Positions 16,378 through 25,138 of a DNA stretch of 64,000 bases are shown here, piece after piece. Positions within the stretch are counted from its first letter, which is position 1. Each line of letters opens with the position of its first letter. Position numbers and translations under genes: made by a program. Source of the stretch: JBHBQE01 sp041776485 (GTDB lineage Bacteria; Bacillota; Clostridia; Lachnospirales; Lachnospiraceae); contig JBHBQE010000020.1 of the NCBI GenBank assembly GCA_041776485.1, positions 84,660 to 148,659 of the forward strand, read 5' to 3'. The notes below the pieces were generated by a model. That model worked only from the letters and a program-made list of their open reading frames with translations, did not search any database and was not told where the DNA came from.

Positions 16378-17385
16378 TTGGCACATATATATATTCCGAA
16401 AAATTACAAATCAGAACTTGATTTAAAACATACCCAGATGGCTATTAAACGTATTAAGGATATATTTCAGGAGCAGTTGGCAATGGAGCTTAATTTAAGG
16501 AGAGTAACCGCCCCATTGTTTGTAGATCCTCTGTCCGGGTTAAATGATAACCTAAATGGGGTGGAAAGACCTGTTAATTTTGATGTGAAGGAAACGGGAA
16601 AGGAATATGAGGTGATTCATTCCCTTGCAAAATGGAAAAGAATGGCTTTGGGAAGATATGGCTTTTCTGTGGGAGAGGGTCTGTACACAGATATGAATGC
16701 TATCAGAAGAGATGAGGATACAGACAATATTCATTCCATTTATGTGGATCAGTGGGATTGGGAATGTGTTATTGACAGGAAAGACAGAAATGAAGAATTT
16801 CTAAAAAAGATGGTTCGGTCTGTTTATAATGCCATTAGAGTGACAGAAAAATTTGTTTCCAATAAATATAGATATGTTCAAGCTATTTTACCTGAGCATA
16901 TACATTTTATAACCTCACAAGAACTGCTGGATAAATATCCTACATTAACTCCAAAGGAGAGAGAGCACGCTATTGCAAAGGAATATGGGGCGGTATTTAT
17001 TATGAAAATAGGCGATATCCTGTCCAATGGTGAAAAGCATGATGGCAGAGCGCCTGATTATGACGATTGGGAATTAAATGGTGATATTTTGGTTTATTTC
17101 CCGCTTCTTGACATATCCCTGGAGCTTTCCAGTATGGGAATTAGAGTTGATGAAAAGGCATTGCAGGTTCAGCTTGAAAAGGCGGATTGCATGGAAAGAG
17201 CAGAGCTTCCCTTTCAAAAAGGGATATTAAATAATGAACTTCCTCTTACAATTGGAGGTGGGATAGGTCAATCCAGGTTGTGTATGTTTTTTCTTAGGAA
17301 ATGCCATATTGGCGAGGTGCAAGCTTCAGCCTGGACAGATAAAGAAATAGAATATGCTAAAAATTTGGGTGTAACTATCCTATAG
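16378..17385 (+). CDS. asnA: Aspartate--ammonia ligase (asparagine synthetase A)
   Basis: Makes asparagine from aspartate, ammonia and ATP. The protein is 335 aa and of the class II synthetase fold typical of AsnA; recognisable stretches are RVTAPLFVDPLSGLNDNLNG near 40, VHSLAKWKRMALGRYGF-like sequence near 82-98 (IHSLAKWKRMALGRYGF) and GGGIGQSRLCMFFLRK near the C-terminus. The start is TTG, supported by AGAAGAGGA just upstream. It directly follows asnS (21 bases), and pcrA follows after nine bases, so the three are likely one transcript. Confidence 0.95.
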   Translation: MAHIYIPKNYKSELDLKHTQMAIKRIKDIFQEQLAMELNLRRVTAPLFVDPLSGLNDNLNGVERPVNFDVKETGKEYEVIHSLAKWKRMALGRYGFSVGEGLYTDMNAIRRDEDTDNIHSIYVDQWDWECVIDRKDRNEEFLKKMVRSVYNAIRVTEKFVSNKYRYVQAILPEHIHFITSQELLDKYPTLTPKEREHAIAKEYGAVFIMKIGDILSNGEKHDGRAPDYDDWELNGDILVYFPLLDISLELSSMGIRVDEKALQVQLEKADCMERAELPFQKGILNNELPLTIGGGIGQSRLCMFFLRKCHIGEVQASAWTDKEIEYAKNLGVTIL

Positions 17386-17394
17386 AGGAGAATA

Positions 17395-19602
17395 ATGGAT
17401 AATCTTAATGAAAATCAAAGGCAGGGCGTTGTTACCACTAAAGGCCCTGTTTTAATTTTAGCCGGAGCAGGCAGTGGTAAAACAAGGGTGCTTACAGAGC
17501 GCGTGGCATACCTTATTGGAAATGAGGGAGTAAATCCATGGAATATTATGGCGATTACCTTTACCAATAAGGCAGCAGGAGAAATGAGGGAGCGTGTAAA
17601 TCAAATAGCAGGCTTTGGTGCGAAATCCGTATGGGTTGCAACCTTTCACTCCACCTGTGTAAGAATACTTAGAAATCATGCCGATAAGCTGGGATATACA
17701 ACAGGCTTTAGTATCTATGATACAGATGATTCAAGGTCTGTTATGAAAGAGGTTCTTAAAAGGCTTAATATAGACAGCAAAAGATACCCGGAAAGAGCAT
17801 TTTTATCCAAGATTTCCAGTGCCAAGGATAAATTGGAAATTCCGGAGGATACAGGGTATGGCAGTGATGTTATTGAGAGACAATTGGCTACTGTGTATAA
17901 AGCGTATCAAGAGCGTCTGCTTCTGGGAAACGCAATGGATTTTGATGATTTAATTGTAAAAACAGTGGAGCTGTTTAAAAACTTTCCGGAGATATTAAGG
18001 GAATATCAGGATAGATTTCAGTATATTATGGTAGATGAATATCAGGATACAAATATTGCCCAATTTGAATTAATAAGGCTTCTGGCAGGGGAAAGGCAAA
18101 ACCTGTGTGTAGTAGGAGATGATGACCAGTCTATTTACAAATTCAGAGGAGCAAATATTTATAATATTTTAAATTTTGAGTCTAATTTTTCAGGCTGTAA
18201 GGTGATAAAGCTGGAGGAAAATTACCGTTCCACCAGCCAAATTTTAGACGCTGCCAATGCTGTAATCAAAAATAATAAGGGGCGAAAGGAAAAGGCTCTT
18301 TGGACAGGTAATCCGGATGGAGAAAAAATAATATTTAAGAGGCTGGATTCATCCTATGAGGAAGCGGAGTATATTGCCGGTGATATACAAAGCCAAATGT
18401 CTAAAGGGATTAAATATTCTGACAATGCCATTCTTTACAGAACTAATATGCAGTCCAGAGCCTTGGAAGAAAAGCTTATCATGGAAAATATACCCTACAG
18501 AATTGTGGGGGGCACCAATTTCTACCAGAGAATGGAGATAAAAGACAGTATCGCATATCTTAGAGCTATAAATAATGATAAGGATGATATTTCTGTACTT
18601 AGAATCATCAATACCCCCAGACGTGGAATAGGAAGTACTTCTATAGAAAAGGTAATGAATTATGCTGTAAACAATAACATAAGCTTTTATGAGGCACTTA
18701 TTAATATAGATATGATAGATGGTATAAAAAGTGCTGCAGGGAAAATAAAGGATTTTACCAGGCTTATTGAGGAATATAAGAAAAGGGAAATGGCTGTGGC
18801 AGAGCTGATAGATAATATATTAAGAGATAGCGGTTATACTGAGGCATTAGAAGCACAAAACACTGATGAAGCCAAGGGGAGATTGGAAAACTTGGGGGAG
18901 CTTATCTCCAAGGCTGCTTATTATGAAAAGGAAAATGATAATCCTACTCTTTCAGGCTTTTTAGAGGAGGTTTCATTAATTGCGGATATTGACAGTATGA
19001 CAGATGAGGATGACAGGGTATTGTTGATGACATTACACGCAGCAAAGGGACTGGAGTTTACTAATGTCTATATGTCCGGTTTAGAAGAGGGGATATTTCC
19101 GGGAATAAGAGCCATATCCTCTGCTGATGATATGGAAATGGAGGAGGAAAGAAGATTGGCTTATGTGGGCATAACAAGAGCCAAAAGTCGCTTAGTCATA
19201 ACTAGTGCCAGAAGACGAATGATTAGGGGGCAGTTTGAAAGCTATGCCACATCAAGGTTTGTGGCAGAAATTCCCGGAGAAATGCTTGAAACTGATGGGG
19301 AGGCAGCAGGGCGGCTTCAGGAGTATAATAAACAGGTGGATATTTCCACCGGCATAACAAGAAAGAAAAGATCGTATCATGCGGAGTATAAAATATATAA
19401 TAATCCGGTAATTTTGCAAAGTAACATTGAAAAGACACCATTGGATTACAATGAAGGTGATACTGTAAGGCATATTAAATTCGGTACAGGCAAGGTTGTA
19501 AGTATACGAGACGGAGGCAGGGATTTTGAGGTGACCGTAGATTTTGAAACAGCCGGGACAAAAAAGATGTTTGCAGGATTTGCAAAGCTTGTGAAAATAT
19601 GA
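17395..19602 (+). CDS. pcrA: UvrD/PcrA-type ATP-dependent DNA helicase
   Basis: A 3'-5' superfamily 1A helicase used in repair and replication-conflict clearing. Motifs in order: Q motif LNENQRQGV, motif I AGAGSGKTRVL near residue 24, motif Ia TFTNKAAGEMRERV, motif II VDEYQDTN near 220, motif III GDDDQSIYKFRGA, motif IV ENYRS, motif V LMTLHAAKGLEF near 545 and motif VI YVGITRAKSRL. The C-terminal 100 residues contain a Tudor-like stretch (GDTVRHIKFGTGKVVSI), typical of PcrA, which binds RNA polymerase. Length 735 aa is normal and the gene is intact. Confidence 0.96.
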   Translation: MDNLNENQRQGVVTTKGPVLILAGAGSGKTRVLTERVAYLIGNEGVNPWNIMAITFTNKAAGEMRERVNQIAGFGAKSVWVATFHSTCVRILRNHADKLGYTTGFSIYDTDDSRSVMKEVLKRLNIDSKRYPERAFLSKISSAKDKLEIPEDTGYGSDVIERQLATVYKAYQERLLLGNAMDFDDLIVKTVELFKNFPEILREYQDRFQYIMVDEYQDTNIAQFELIRLLAGERQNLCVVGDDDQSIYKFRGANIYNILNFESNFSGCKVIKLEENYRSTSQILDAANAVIKNNKGRKEKALWTGNPDGEKIIFKRLDSSYEEAEYIAGDIQSQMSKGIKYSDNAILYRTNMQSRALEEKLIMENIPYRIVGGTNFYQRMEIKDSIAYLRAINNDKDDISVLRIINTPRRGIGSTSIEKVMNYAVNNNISFYEALINIDMIDGIKSAAGKIKDFTRLIEEYKKREMAVAELIDNILRDSGYTEALEAQNTDEAKGRLENLGELISKAAYYEKENDNPTLSGFLEEVSLIADIDSMTDEDDRVLLMTLHAAKGLEFTNVYMSGLEEGIFPGIRAISSADDMEMEEERRLAYVGITRAKSRLVITSARRRMIRGQFESYATSRFVAEIPGEMLETDGEAAGRLQEYNKQVDISTGITRKKRSYHAEYKIYNNPVILQSNIEKTPLDYNEGDTVRHIKFGTGKVVSIRDGGRDFEVTVDFETAGTKKMFAGFAKLVKI

Positions 19603-19648
19603 TTGTAAACATGTTGATATTTAACTATAATATATAAGGGAGGGAAAA

Positions 19649-19957
19649 ATGAGGAAATATACAAAGGATGAGCTTGCAGCTCTATTGGATCTGAATAAAT
19701 TGTATAGGGCGTTTTCAGGTGGTAAGACGTTTCTTCCCCAAAAGAAGGGAGAGGAGGAGTGTGAGATGAAGACAATTATTAAGGTAGTTAAAATAACTCT
19801 TACAGTGCTTGCTGTTTTAGGTGTTGTTTGTGCGATTGCTTATGGTATTTATCGATTTATTAATCGGGACTTTGATGATGAATTCGATGATGAATTTGAT
19901 GATTTTGATGATGATTTTTACGATGATGTTGAGGACTTTGAGGAGTTTGAAGACTAG
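19649..19957 (+). CDS. Small membrane protein with an acidic Asp/Glu/Phe repeat tail
   Basis: 102 aa, family not recognised. About 40 soluble residues precede one transmembrane helix (about 45-68) and a strongly acidic tail built from D-D-E-F and D-D-F repeats. Two starts are possible: ATG 19649, with GGGAGGG upstream, and the in-frame ATG 19766, with GAGGAGGAG upstream, which would give a 63-aa protein starting just before the helix. Both sites look usable. The tail lies on the predicted C-terminal side and could bind cations or basic partners. An intrinsic terminator follows, so this may end the lepB-pcrA transcript or form its own unit. Confidence 0.7.
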   Translation: MRKYTKDELAALLDLNKLYRAFSGGKTFLPQKKGEEECEMKTIIKVVKITLTVLAVLGVVCAIAYGIYRFINRDFDDEFDDEFDDFDDDFYDDVEDFEEFED

Positions 19958-19981
19958 ACAGTATCTGGTTTTATTGTTATT

Positions 19982-20010
19982 TGAACCGAGGGTTTACCCT
20001 CGGTTTTTTC
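19982..20010 (+). terminator. Rho-independent terminator
   Basis: A hairpin AACCGAGGG-TTTA-CCCTCGGTT followed by a T run, 25 bases after the small acidic-tail gene. The stem is perfect. Confidence 0.9.
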
Positions 20011-20042
20011 GATAATAAGGAGTACTGTGCGGAGGTAATAAA

Positions 20043-20588
20043 TTGGAATACAATAAAAAATTTTTACTTAAAAATGGCAGTACCTGTCATATTAGAAATG
20101 CCAATGAAAAGGATGCAGAGGCAGTTCTTAAAAATATGGCATTAACCCGAAAGCAAACGGATTTTTTGCTTACTTATTCTGATGAACAGCATTTTACCAT
20201 TAAGGAAGAGGTGGAGTTTCTAAGGGATAAAGCAGAGAGCAAAAGAGAGGCTATTCTTATTGCAATGATTGATAATAAGCTTGTCGGAAGTGCTGGTATT
20301 ATGCCGGTGGGTGCGTGGTATAAGCAAAGACATAGGGCAGGTTTTGGAGTGGCAATTGATAAATCCTATTGGGGACAGGGGATTGGAAAGGCATTGCTTA
20401 ATGCTTGTATAGAATGTACAAAAAATGCGGGGTATGCTCAGCTTGAGCTTGAGGTGGTTTCAGATAATGCAATAGCGATAAATCTGTATAAAAATATGGG
20501 CTTTATAGAGTTTGGCAGAAATCCAAAGGGATTTAATTCAAAAATATCAGGGTTTCAGGAGCTAATATATATGAGATTGGAGTTGTAG
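20043..20588 (+). CDS. GNAT-family N-acetyltransferase
   Basis: Acetyl-CoA-dependent acetyltransferase, substrate unknown. The GNAT core spans about residues 10-175. The acetyl-CoA loop is seen as SYWGQGIGKALLNACIE (R/Q-x-x-G-x-G/A pattern) near 110, followed by a strand LELEVVSDNAIAINLYKNMGF typical of the RimJ/RimI-like group. The start is TTG, chosen because GGAGGT lies at 20031-20036. The gene stands alone between a terminator upstream and the transporter gene downstream. Confidence 0.88.
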   Translation: MEYNKKFLLKNGSTCHIRNANEKDAEAVLKNMALTRKQTDFLLTYSDEQHFTIKEEVEFLRDKAESKREAILIAMIDNKLVGSAGIMPVGAWYKQRHRAGFGVAIDKSYWGQGIGKALLNACIECTKNAGYAQLELEVVSDNAIAINLYKNMGFIEFGRNPKGFNSKISGFQELIYMRLEL

Positions 20589-20685
20589 AATAAAAAGTGG
20601 TTTTGATTTGTGTATAAAAGCGTGATGTGGTGTGTGGAAACGTTTGGAATAATCCGGATTGTAATTAGGGGAAAGGGAGTAGTTA

Positions 20686-21723
20686 GTGAAAAGCAGTAGA
20701 GCAAACGGAATTTTATATGCAATGCTTGCAGCTTTATTTTATGCTTTGAATGTGCCCTTTGCAAAGCTGTTATTAAGCTCTGTTCCCAGTACATATATGG
20801 CAGCTTTTTTGTATCTGGGTGCAGGAGCCGGCGTAGGAATAATGTATATTTTTCATTTGAGAAGTGAGGAAAAGTCAGAACGATTAACAGGAAATGACTT
20901 GCCCTATGTTATAGGGATGATTGTTTTGGATATACTTGCACCAATATTTCTAATGATTGGAATAAATATGGGTACGGCAGCAAATGCCTCTCTGCTGGGG
21001 AATTTTGAGATAGTTGCTACAACAGTCATCGCTTTATTAATATTTAAGGAAAAAGTGTCGGGAAAGCTTTGGATTGCCATAGTATTTATTATTATATCAA
21101 GTATTATTTTGACCTTTGAAGGGGCAGATAGCTTACAATTTTCCTATGGCTCATTATTTGTAATTTTAGGAACCTGCTGTTGGGGTCTTGAAAATAATTG
21201 TACCAGAAGCATTTCAGGAAAGAGCACTTATGAAATTGTTACACTAAAGGGGCTGTTTTCAGGAACAGGTGCCTTTATGATAGCAGTAATAATTGGGGAA
21301 AAATTACCGGAGATTAAAGTCGCTTTAATGGCAATGCTTTTGGGCTTTGTGGCATTCGGGCTTAGCATTTTTACATATATAAGGGCACAAAGAAGCCTGG
21401 GTGCGGCTAAAACCAGTGCATATTATGCTCTTGCCCCATTTATCGGTGTATTTCTTTCTATCACTATTAATAAGGAGTCTTTAACCGTGTTATATATTCT
21501 GGCTTTAATATTTATGGCAATAGGAACAGGCTTTACCGTTTCGGATACTTTGATAAATCGACATGCGCATAGTCATATTCACAGTATTACCCATAAACAT
21601 GGCGGCAGCTTACATACTCATATTATTGAGCATAGCCATATTCATAGCCATATATTTAATGAAACCGATCATTACCATAGACATAGGAAAGCAGATAAAG
21701 CGGAGCACGGCAGGCATAATTAG
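20686..21723 (+). CDS. EamA/DMT-family transporter with a histidine-rich C-terminal tail
   Basis: About ten transmembrane helices in two EamA repeats (residues about 5-140 and 155-285), as in drug/metabolite exporters. The last 50 residues carry a dense histidine run (HAHSHIHSITHKHGG, HTHIIEHSHIHSHIF, DHYHRHRK), about 19 histidines in all. Such tails bind Ni, Co or Zn in other proteins and are unusual on EamA transporters, so a metal-related substrate or metal gating is possible but unproven. The start is GTG. Neighbours (GNAT, rlmD) give no hint of substrate. Confidence 0.85.
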   Translation: MKSSRANGILYAMLAALFYALNVPFAKLLLSSVPSTYMAAFLYLGAGAGVGIMYIFHLRSEEKSERLTGNDLPYVIGMIVLDILAPIFLMIGINMGTAANASLLGNFEIVATTVIALLIFKEKVSGKLWIAIVFIIISSIILTFEGADSLQFSYGSLFVILGTCCWGLENNCTRSISGKSTYEIVTLKGLFSGTGAFMIAVIIGEKLPEIKVALMAMLLGFVAFGLSIFTYIRAQRSLGAAKTSAYYALAPFIGVFLSITINKESLTVLYILALIFMAIGTGFTVSDTLINRHAHSHIHSITHKHGGSLHTHIIEHSHIHSHIFNETDHYHRHRKADKAEHGRHN

Positions 21724-21772
21724 GGGATTATGAGGTAAAATTATAAGGCTTATAAAAGGACAGAGGTTTATT

Positions 21773-23221
21773 TTGAGCATGAAAAAGAAGGACATAATTT
21801 GTGGTGAAGTGGTGGGAAGTCGATTTCCCAATATTGGGATAGTGGAAACAGGTGAGGGTTTAATCAGGGTAAAGAATACTTTACCGGGACAGGAAATTGA
21901 GGCTAGAGTTCAAAAGGTAAGGAAAGGTAAATGTGAGGGGGTATTAACGAATATTATTAAAAGGTCTCCTTTGGAAACAGAAGAAAATATCTGCATACAT
22001 TTTAGGGAATGCGGATCGTGTCTATATTCTTCTATTCCCTATTCTCAGGAGCTTATAATTAAGGAAAATCAGGTTAGGGATTTACTTGCTCCGGTAATAG
22101 GCGAGGATAGCTATAGCCGGATATATAATGGGATTGAGGCAAGTCCAGGAGAGTCTGCATATAGAAATAAAATGGAATTTTCCTTTGGTGATGAGTATAA
22201 GGGAGGACCGCTGGCTTTAGGTATGCATAAGAGAGGTGCTTATTACGATATTATAACGACGGCAGAATGTCATTTGGTTGATTCGGATTTTGGAAGTATT
22301 TTAAGTGCAACCTTAGCATACTTTAAAGAAAAGAATATTCCCCATTACAATAAAAATACAAGAGAGGGATATTTAAGGCATTTACTTATCAGAAAGGGAA
22401 TAATTACAGGAGAAGTAATTTGTGATCTTGTAACCACTGAAAATATTGATGAAAATATAGTAAAAGGCTGGTGCAATAGGATACTTGAGCTATCTTTAAA
22501 TAGCAAAATCGCAGGAATACTTCATACCAATAATAACCGTATAGGTGACGTTGTGGAAAATCAAGGTACAGTCTGTTTGTATGGGGAAGAATTTTTTACA
22601 GAGAATTTACTGGGACTTTCTTTTAAAATAACCCCCTTTTCATTTTTCCAAACCAATTCCTTAGGTGCGGAAAAGCTGTATGAAATAATAAGAAATTTGA
22701 CACCAAAAACCGGTATAGTGTATGACTTATATTGCGGAACCGGTACTATAAGCCAAATCCTGGCAGGCAATGCCAGGGAGGTAATTGGAGTTGAAATTAT
22801 TCAGGAGGCAGTGGAAGCGGCAGTGGAAAATGCCAAAATAAATAATATAGATAATGTGAAATTTATAGCGGGGGATGTACTAAAGGTTTTAGACAATATA
22901 GAAGAACCGCCGGATATGATTATTCTCGACCCGCCGAGGGAGGGGGTAAATCCCAAGGCACTAAAGAAAATTTTATCCTATGGAGTGGATAGCATAATAT
23001 ATGTATCCTGTAAGCCAACCAGTCTTGCCAGAGATATGACGGAGTTTATCAATAATGGCTATAAACCGGTTTACATAAAATTAGTGGATATGTTTGCCAG
23101 GACTGGGAATGTGGAAACGGTATGCCTCTTGAGCAACCGAAAACCCGATACGAAAGTAAGGATCGATGTGGATCTGGAAGATTACTACCATATCAAGGAT
23201 TCTAAGGAGAATCAGAACTGA
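21773..23221 (+). CDS. rlmD: 23S rRNA (uracil-C5)-methyltransferase, RlmD/RlmCD type
   Basis: Methylates C5 of uridine in 23S rRNA with SAM. The TRAM domain fills the first 60 residues; Fe-S-type cysteines follow in CIHFRECGSCLYS; the SAM site is VYDLYCGTGTISQIL near residue 320; and the catalytic cysteine is in IIYVSCKPTSLARD near 415. The start is TTG with an ATG two codons later; either could be used. After VETVCLLSN the last 25 or so codons have visibly higher GC than the rest of the gene and match tails I recall from mobile-element-bearing copies, suggesting that the 3' end was supplied by an inserted element. Confidence 0.92.
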   Translation: MSMKKKDIICGEVVGSRFPNIGIVETGEGLIRVKNTLPGQEIEARVQKVRKGKCEGVLTNIIKRSPLETEENICIHFRECGSCLYSSIPYSQELIIKENQVRDLLAPVIGEDSYSRIYNGIEASPGESAYRNKMEFSFGDEYKGGPLALGMHKRGAYYDIITTAECHLVDSDFGSILSATLAYFKEKNIPHYNKNTREGYLRHLLIRKGIITGEVICDLVTTENIDENIVKGWCNRILELSLNSKIAGILHTNNNRIGDVVENQGTVCLYGEEFFTENLLGLSFKITPFSFFQTNSLGAEKLYEIIRNLTPKTGIVYDLYCGTGTISQILAGNAREVIGVEIIQEAVEAAVENAKINNIDNVKFIAGDVLKVLDNIEEPPDMIILDPPREGVNPKALKKILSYGVDSIIYVSCKPTSLARDMTEFINNGYKPVYIKLVDMFARTGNVETVCLLSNRKPDTKVRIDVDLEDYYHIKDSKENQN

Positions 23222-23246
23222 AAATAAAATACCAAACTAAGAGCGA

Positions 23247-23283
23247 AAGCTGCTGATGCAAACAAGCATTGGCAGCTTTTTTC
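23247..23283 (+). terminator. Rho-independent terminator after rlmD
   Basis: AAAGCTGC-TGATGC pairs with GCATT-GGCAGCTTTT, with a short AAACAA loop and a T run. The stem has one small bulge. Confidence 0.8.
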
Positions 23284-23374
23284 ATCGAAGGGAGGTGGTG
23301 TCTATGATCTGGATTCGGTGATTCTGGAATGGTAATGGCAATCAATGACAATCACAGAAACAGAGGAAATAATA

Positions 23375-23620
23375 ATGGCAAAGAAGAGAAGCATTAAGGT
23401 TTGCGGTCAGAGCAGCTATAAGTATTGGGAGACGCCGATGATCATATTGAAGGGGATGTGGCTTAAGGAAGCCGGGTTCGCTATCAGGGATTATATCTCC
23501 GTCACCTGCGAAGACGGCAAGCTCATCATCGCACAGGACGCTGAGAGAGCTGCTGTGAAGGTCGCAGAGGCAGAGTTTATGGAAAGAGAGATAGCCTTAC
23601 AGAAGCGCTACGAGGCCTAG
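23375..23620 (+). CDS. SymE-like type I toxin protein
   Basis: 81 aa from the ATG at 23375 (AGAGGA at 23362-23367; an earlier in-frame ATG at 23345 has no such site). The core RSIKVCGQSS...PMIILKGMWLKEAGF...DYISVTCEDGKLIIAQ fits the SymE family, an AbrB-like fold whose founding E. coli member is an RNA- or DNA-acting toxin repressed by an antisense RNA. The C-terminal 20 residues are charged and helical. It is the first gene of the island after rlmD. Whether an antisense RNA exists cannot be read directly. Confidence 0.75.
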   Translation: MAKKRSIKVCGQSSYKYWETPMIILKGMWLKEAGFAIRDYISVTCEDGKLIIAQDAERAAVKVAEAEFMEREIALQKRYEA

Positions 23621-23675
23621 AAGGTCACAAAATAAGGGCTCGGATGGTGGCGGATCCGGGGGCGAGGTGGTGAGC

Positions 23676-23954
23676 ATGTTTACCACGGAAGAACTGCAGG
23701 CGATAGACCGGAAGTATTTTACAGTTATCATAGCCGATGCCTATGATGTGGCTCTGATCAGCAATAGCACCCGGCATGTCTGGTATATCCACAATGTGGA
23801 GCTGACGGACAGGAACCTTTGTCTGGTCTATCACAAACATAAAATCAATCATCCCTATCACAGCCACGCTAGATGCGGAACGCTGAGGAAGGCAATCAAA
23901 TATATCAAGTCTCATGATCGATTTCAGTTAAACGGCAGAAAGCCAGTCTATTAG
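23676..23954 (+). CDS. Hypothetical protein paired with the SymE-like gene
   Basis: A protein of about 92 aa with no family I can name. It begins FTTEELQAIDRKYFTVIIADAYDVALISNST, contains a strand-rich middle (HVWYIHNVELTD) and ends basic with many His residues (YHKHKINHPYHSHARCG). The ATG at 23676 is preferred over GTG 23667 because GAGGTGG lies six bases before it. It follows the SymE-like gene by 55 bases and ends before a strong terminator, so the two probably form one unit. GC is higher than in the core genes. It could be an accessory or control partner; this is inference. Confidence 0.6.
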   Translation: MFTTEELQAIDRKYFTVIIADAYDVALISNSTRHVWYIHNVELTDRNLCLVYHKHKINHPYHSHARCGTLRKAIKYIKSHDRFQLNGRKPVY

Positions 23955-23965
23955 CATTAAAATAG

Positions 23966-24005
23966 GAGCGGTAACACCTGATGATGGATGTTACCGCTCT
24001 TTCTT
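23966..24005 (+). terminator. Rho-independent terminator
   Basis: A perfect 11-bp stem GAGCGGTAACA / TGTTACCGCTC with a 12-base loop, followed by TTTCTTCTTT. It also lies just past the end of the - strand pseudogene. Confidence 0.85.
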
Positions 24006-24007
24006 CT

Positions 24008-24699
24008 TTACTTAAGGTTCTTCTTGCAGTGATGGAACCTCAGGTATTCGCAGACGGTGTCATGTGCATTGTTGATCTCCTGGCGACCACGGCTGGGCTT
24101 AAGATTATCTCTATGCAGATCTGAGCGTAACGGGGGTTCTCCTTATAGAAGTGAGCCAGAAGCATGATATTCAGTGCTTTTTCGGTGGGTTCCGGGCAGA
24201 GTTTATTGATGACCTGATTCTCAACCGAGGGCTGTGACGTATCTTCGATGTCAAAGGTTTATCCGTCATATTCGTAGTCCAGGGACAGGATCTCCACGCG
24301 GTTAGGATTGTAGCGTTCATGGAGTCCCTTTTCAGGACAGCCTTTGCAGCGTCTGGTGTAGTGGCAAAGCTTGCCTGAACCGTCAGGGTTCTTTCCAATT
24401 ATGCAGCGACCTTCAGGCATATCTTCATATCCTCATTGATCTCATCCCAAAATCCCTTCAAGTAAGAGGCATACAGAACTTCGTCAATGGGCATGAATCC
24501 GATCTCATACCTGAATTTACCGAGGGTGCATGGTTGTGAAATTGTTCTGGATGTAGTCGCTCTTCCTGAGACCGTAGAGCTCCTTGCGGAAGGGGACTAA
24601 TACTTTGCCTGTAGGAACAGGCTTGCCGTCAAATGAGCGGCGGGTGCTGTATTTCTGAGTGTTTGAATAATCTGTTGTTTTTTCCATGATTGTTTCCAC
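24008..24699 (-). pseudogene. Decayed sigma-like helix-turn-helix gene of a mobile element
   Basis: Joining frames restores a protein of about 220 aa: an N-terminal part with YSTRRSFDGKPVPTGKVLVP, then FMPIDEVLYASYLKGFWDEI, a cysteine cluster (CHYTRRCKGCPEKGLHERY), an acidic stretch (FDIEDTSQPSVENQVINKL) and a helical C-terminus (RQEINNAHDTVCEYLRFHH). I recall this family as small sigma-factor-like proteins of Lachnospiraceae elements; that naming is from memory. There are at least three frameshifts and one in-frame TAA (near 24260), so it cannot make a full product. Confidence 0.65.
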
Positions 24700-24823
24700 C
24701 TTGGGTTTTCATCTGGAGGAAAGCCAGGGTAGATAGTTTCTTTTTGGCAGTGCTTGACCAGCCCATAACATTTCCTCCTGTTATCGGTTTTTGGTCAGCT
24801 GCTGAAGATCTCTGACACTATAT

Positions 24824-25039
24824 TCAGTTGACCTTCAGGTGAGCCATTTCAGCGTGTCTTGCGTCCAAGACTGGCTTAGCTTCGGAGTGGTGTAGTTTTA
24901 TGTCATGCTCCTGGACAAGAATATTCAGAGATAGAAAAAGGCCAGACTATGCCCGCGGATTTCCGTTGACATCTTCTGGCTATCTAGCAGTTCTGAGATT
25001 TTTATAGTTATCCTGACATTTAATGCATTCATCGTCCAT
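24824..25039 (-). pseudogene. Small CxxC protein gene with in-frame stops
   Basis: Behind a strong AGGAGG site (25045-25050) the frame reads MDDECIKCQDNYKNLRTAR, then a TAG, a second stop about 12 codons later, and a further stretch ending at 24824 (ILVQEHDIKLHHSEAKPVLD). It looks like one small protein with a Cys-x-x-Cys pair that has been broken by point mutations. No family is recognised. It is in line with the decayed sigma-like gene downstream. Confidence 0.45.
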
Positions 25040-25138
25040 ATATAGCCTCCTTTCAAATTCCCTATTAAGCGATTGCGCAGATAGCGAACTAATGATATAA
25101 AAAAATATGCCACAAAAAGCAGTGGCTTAATACCGCTG

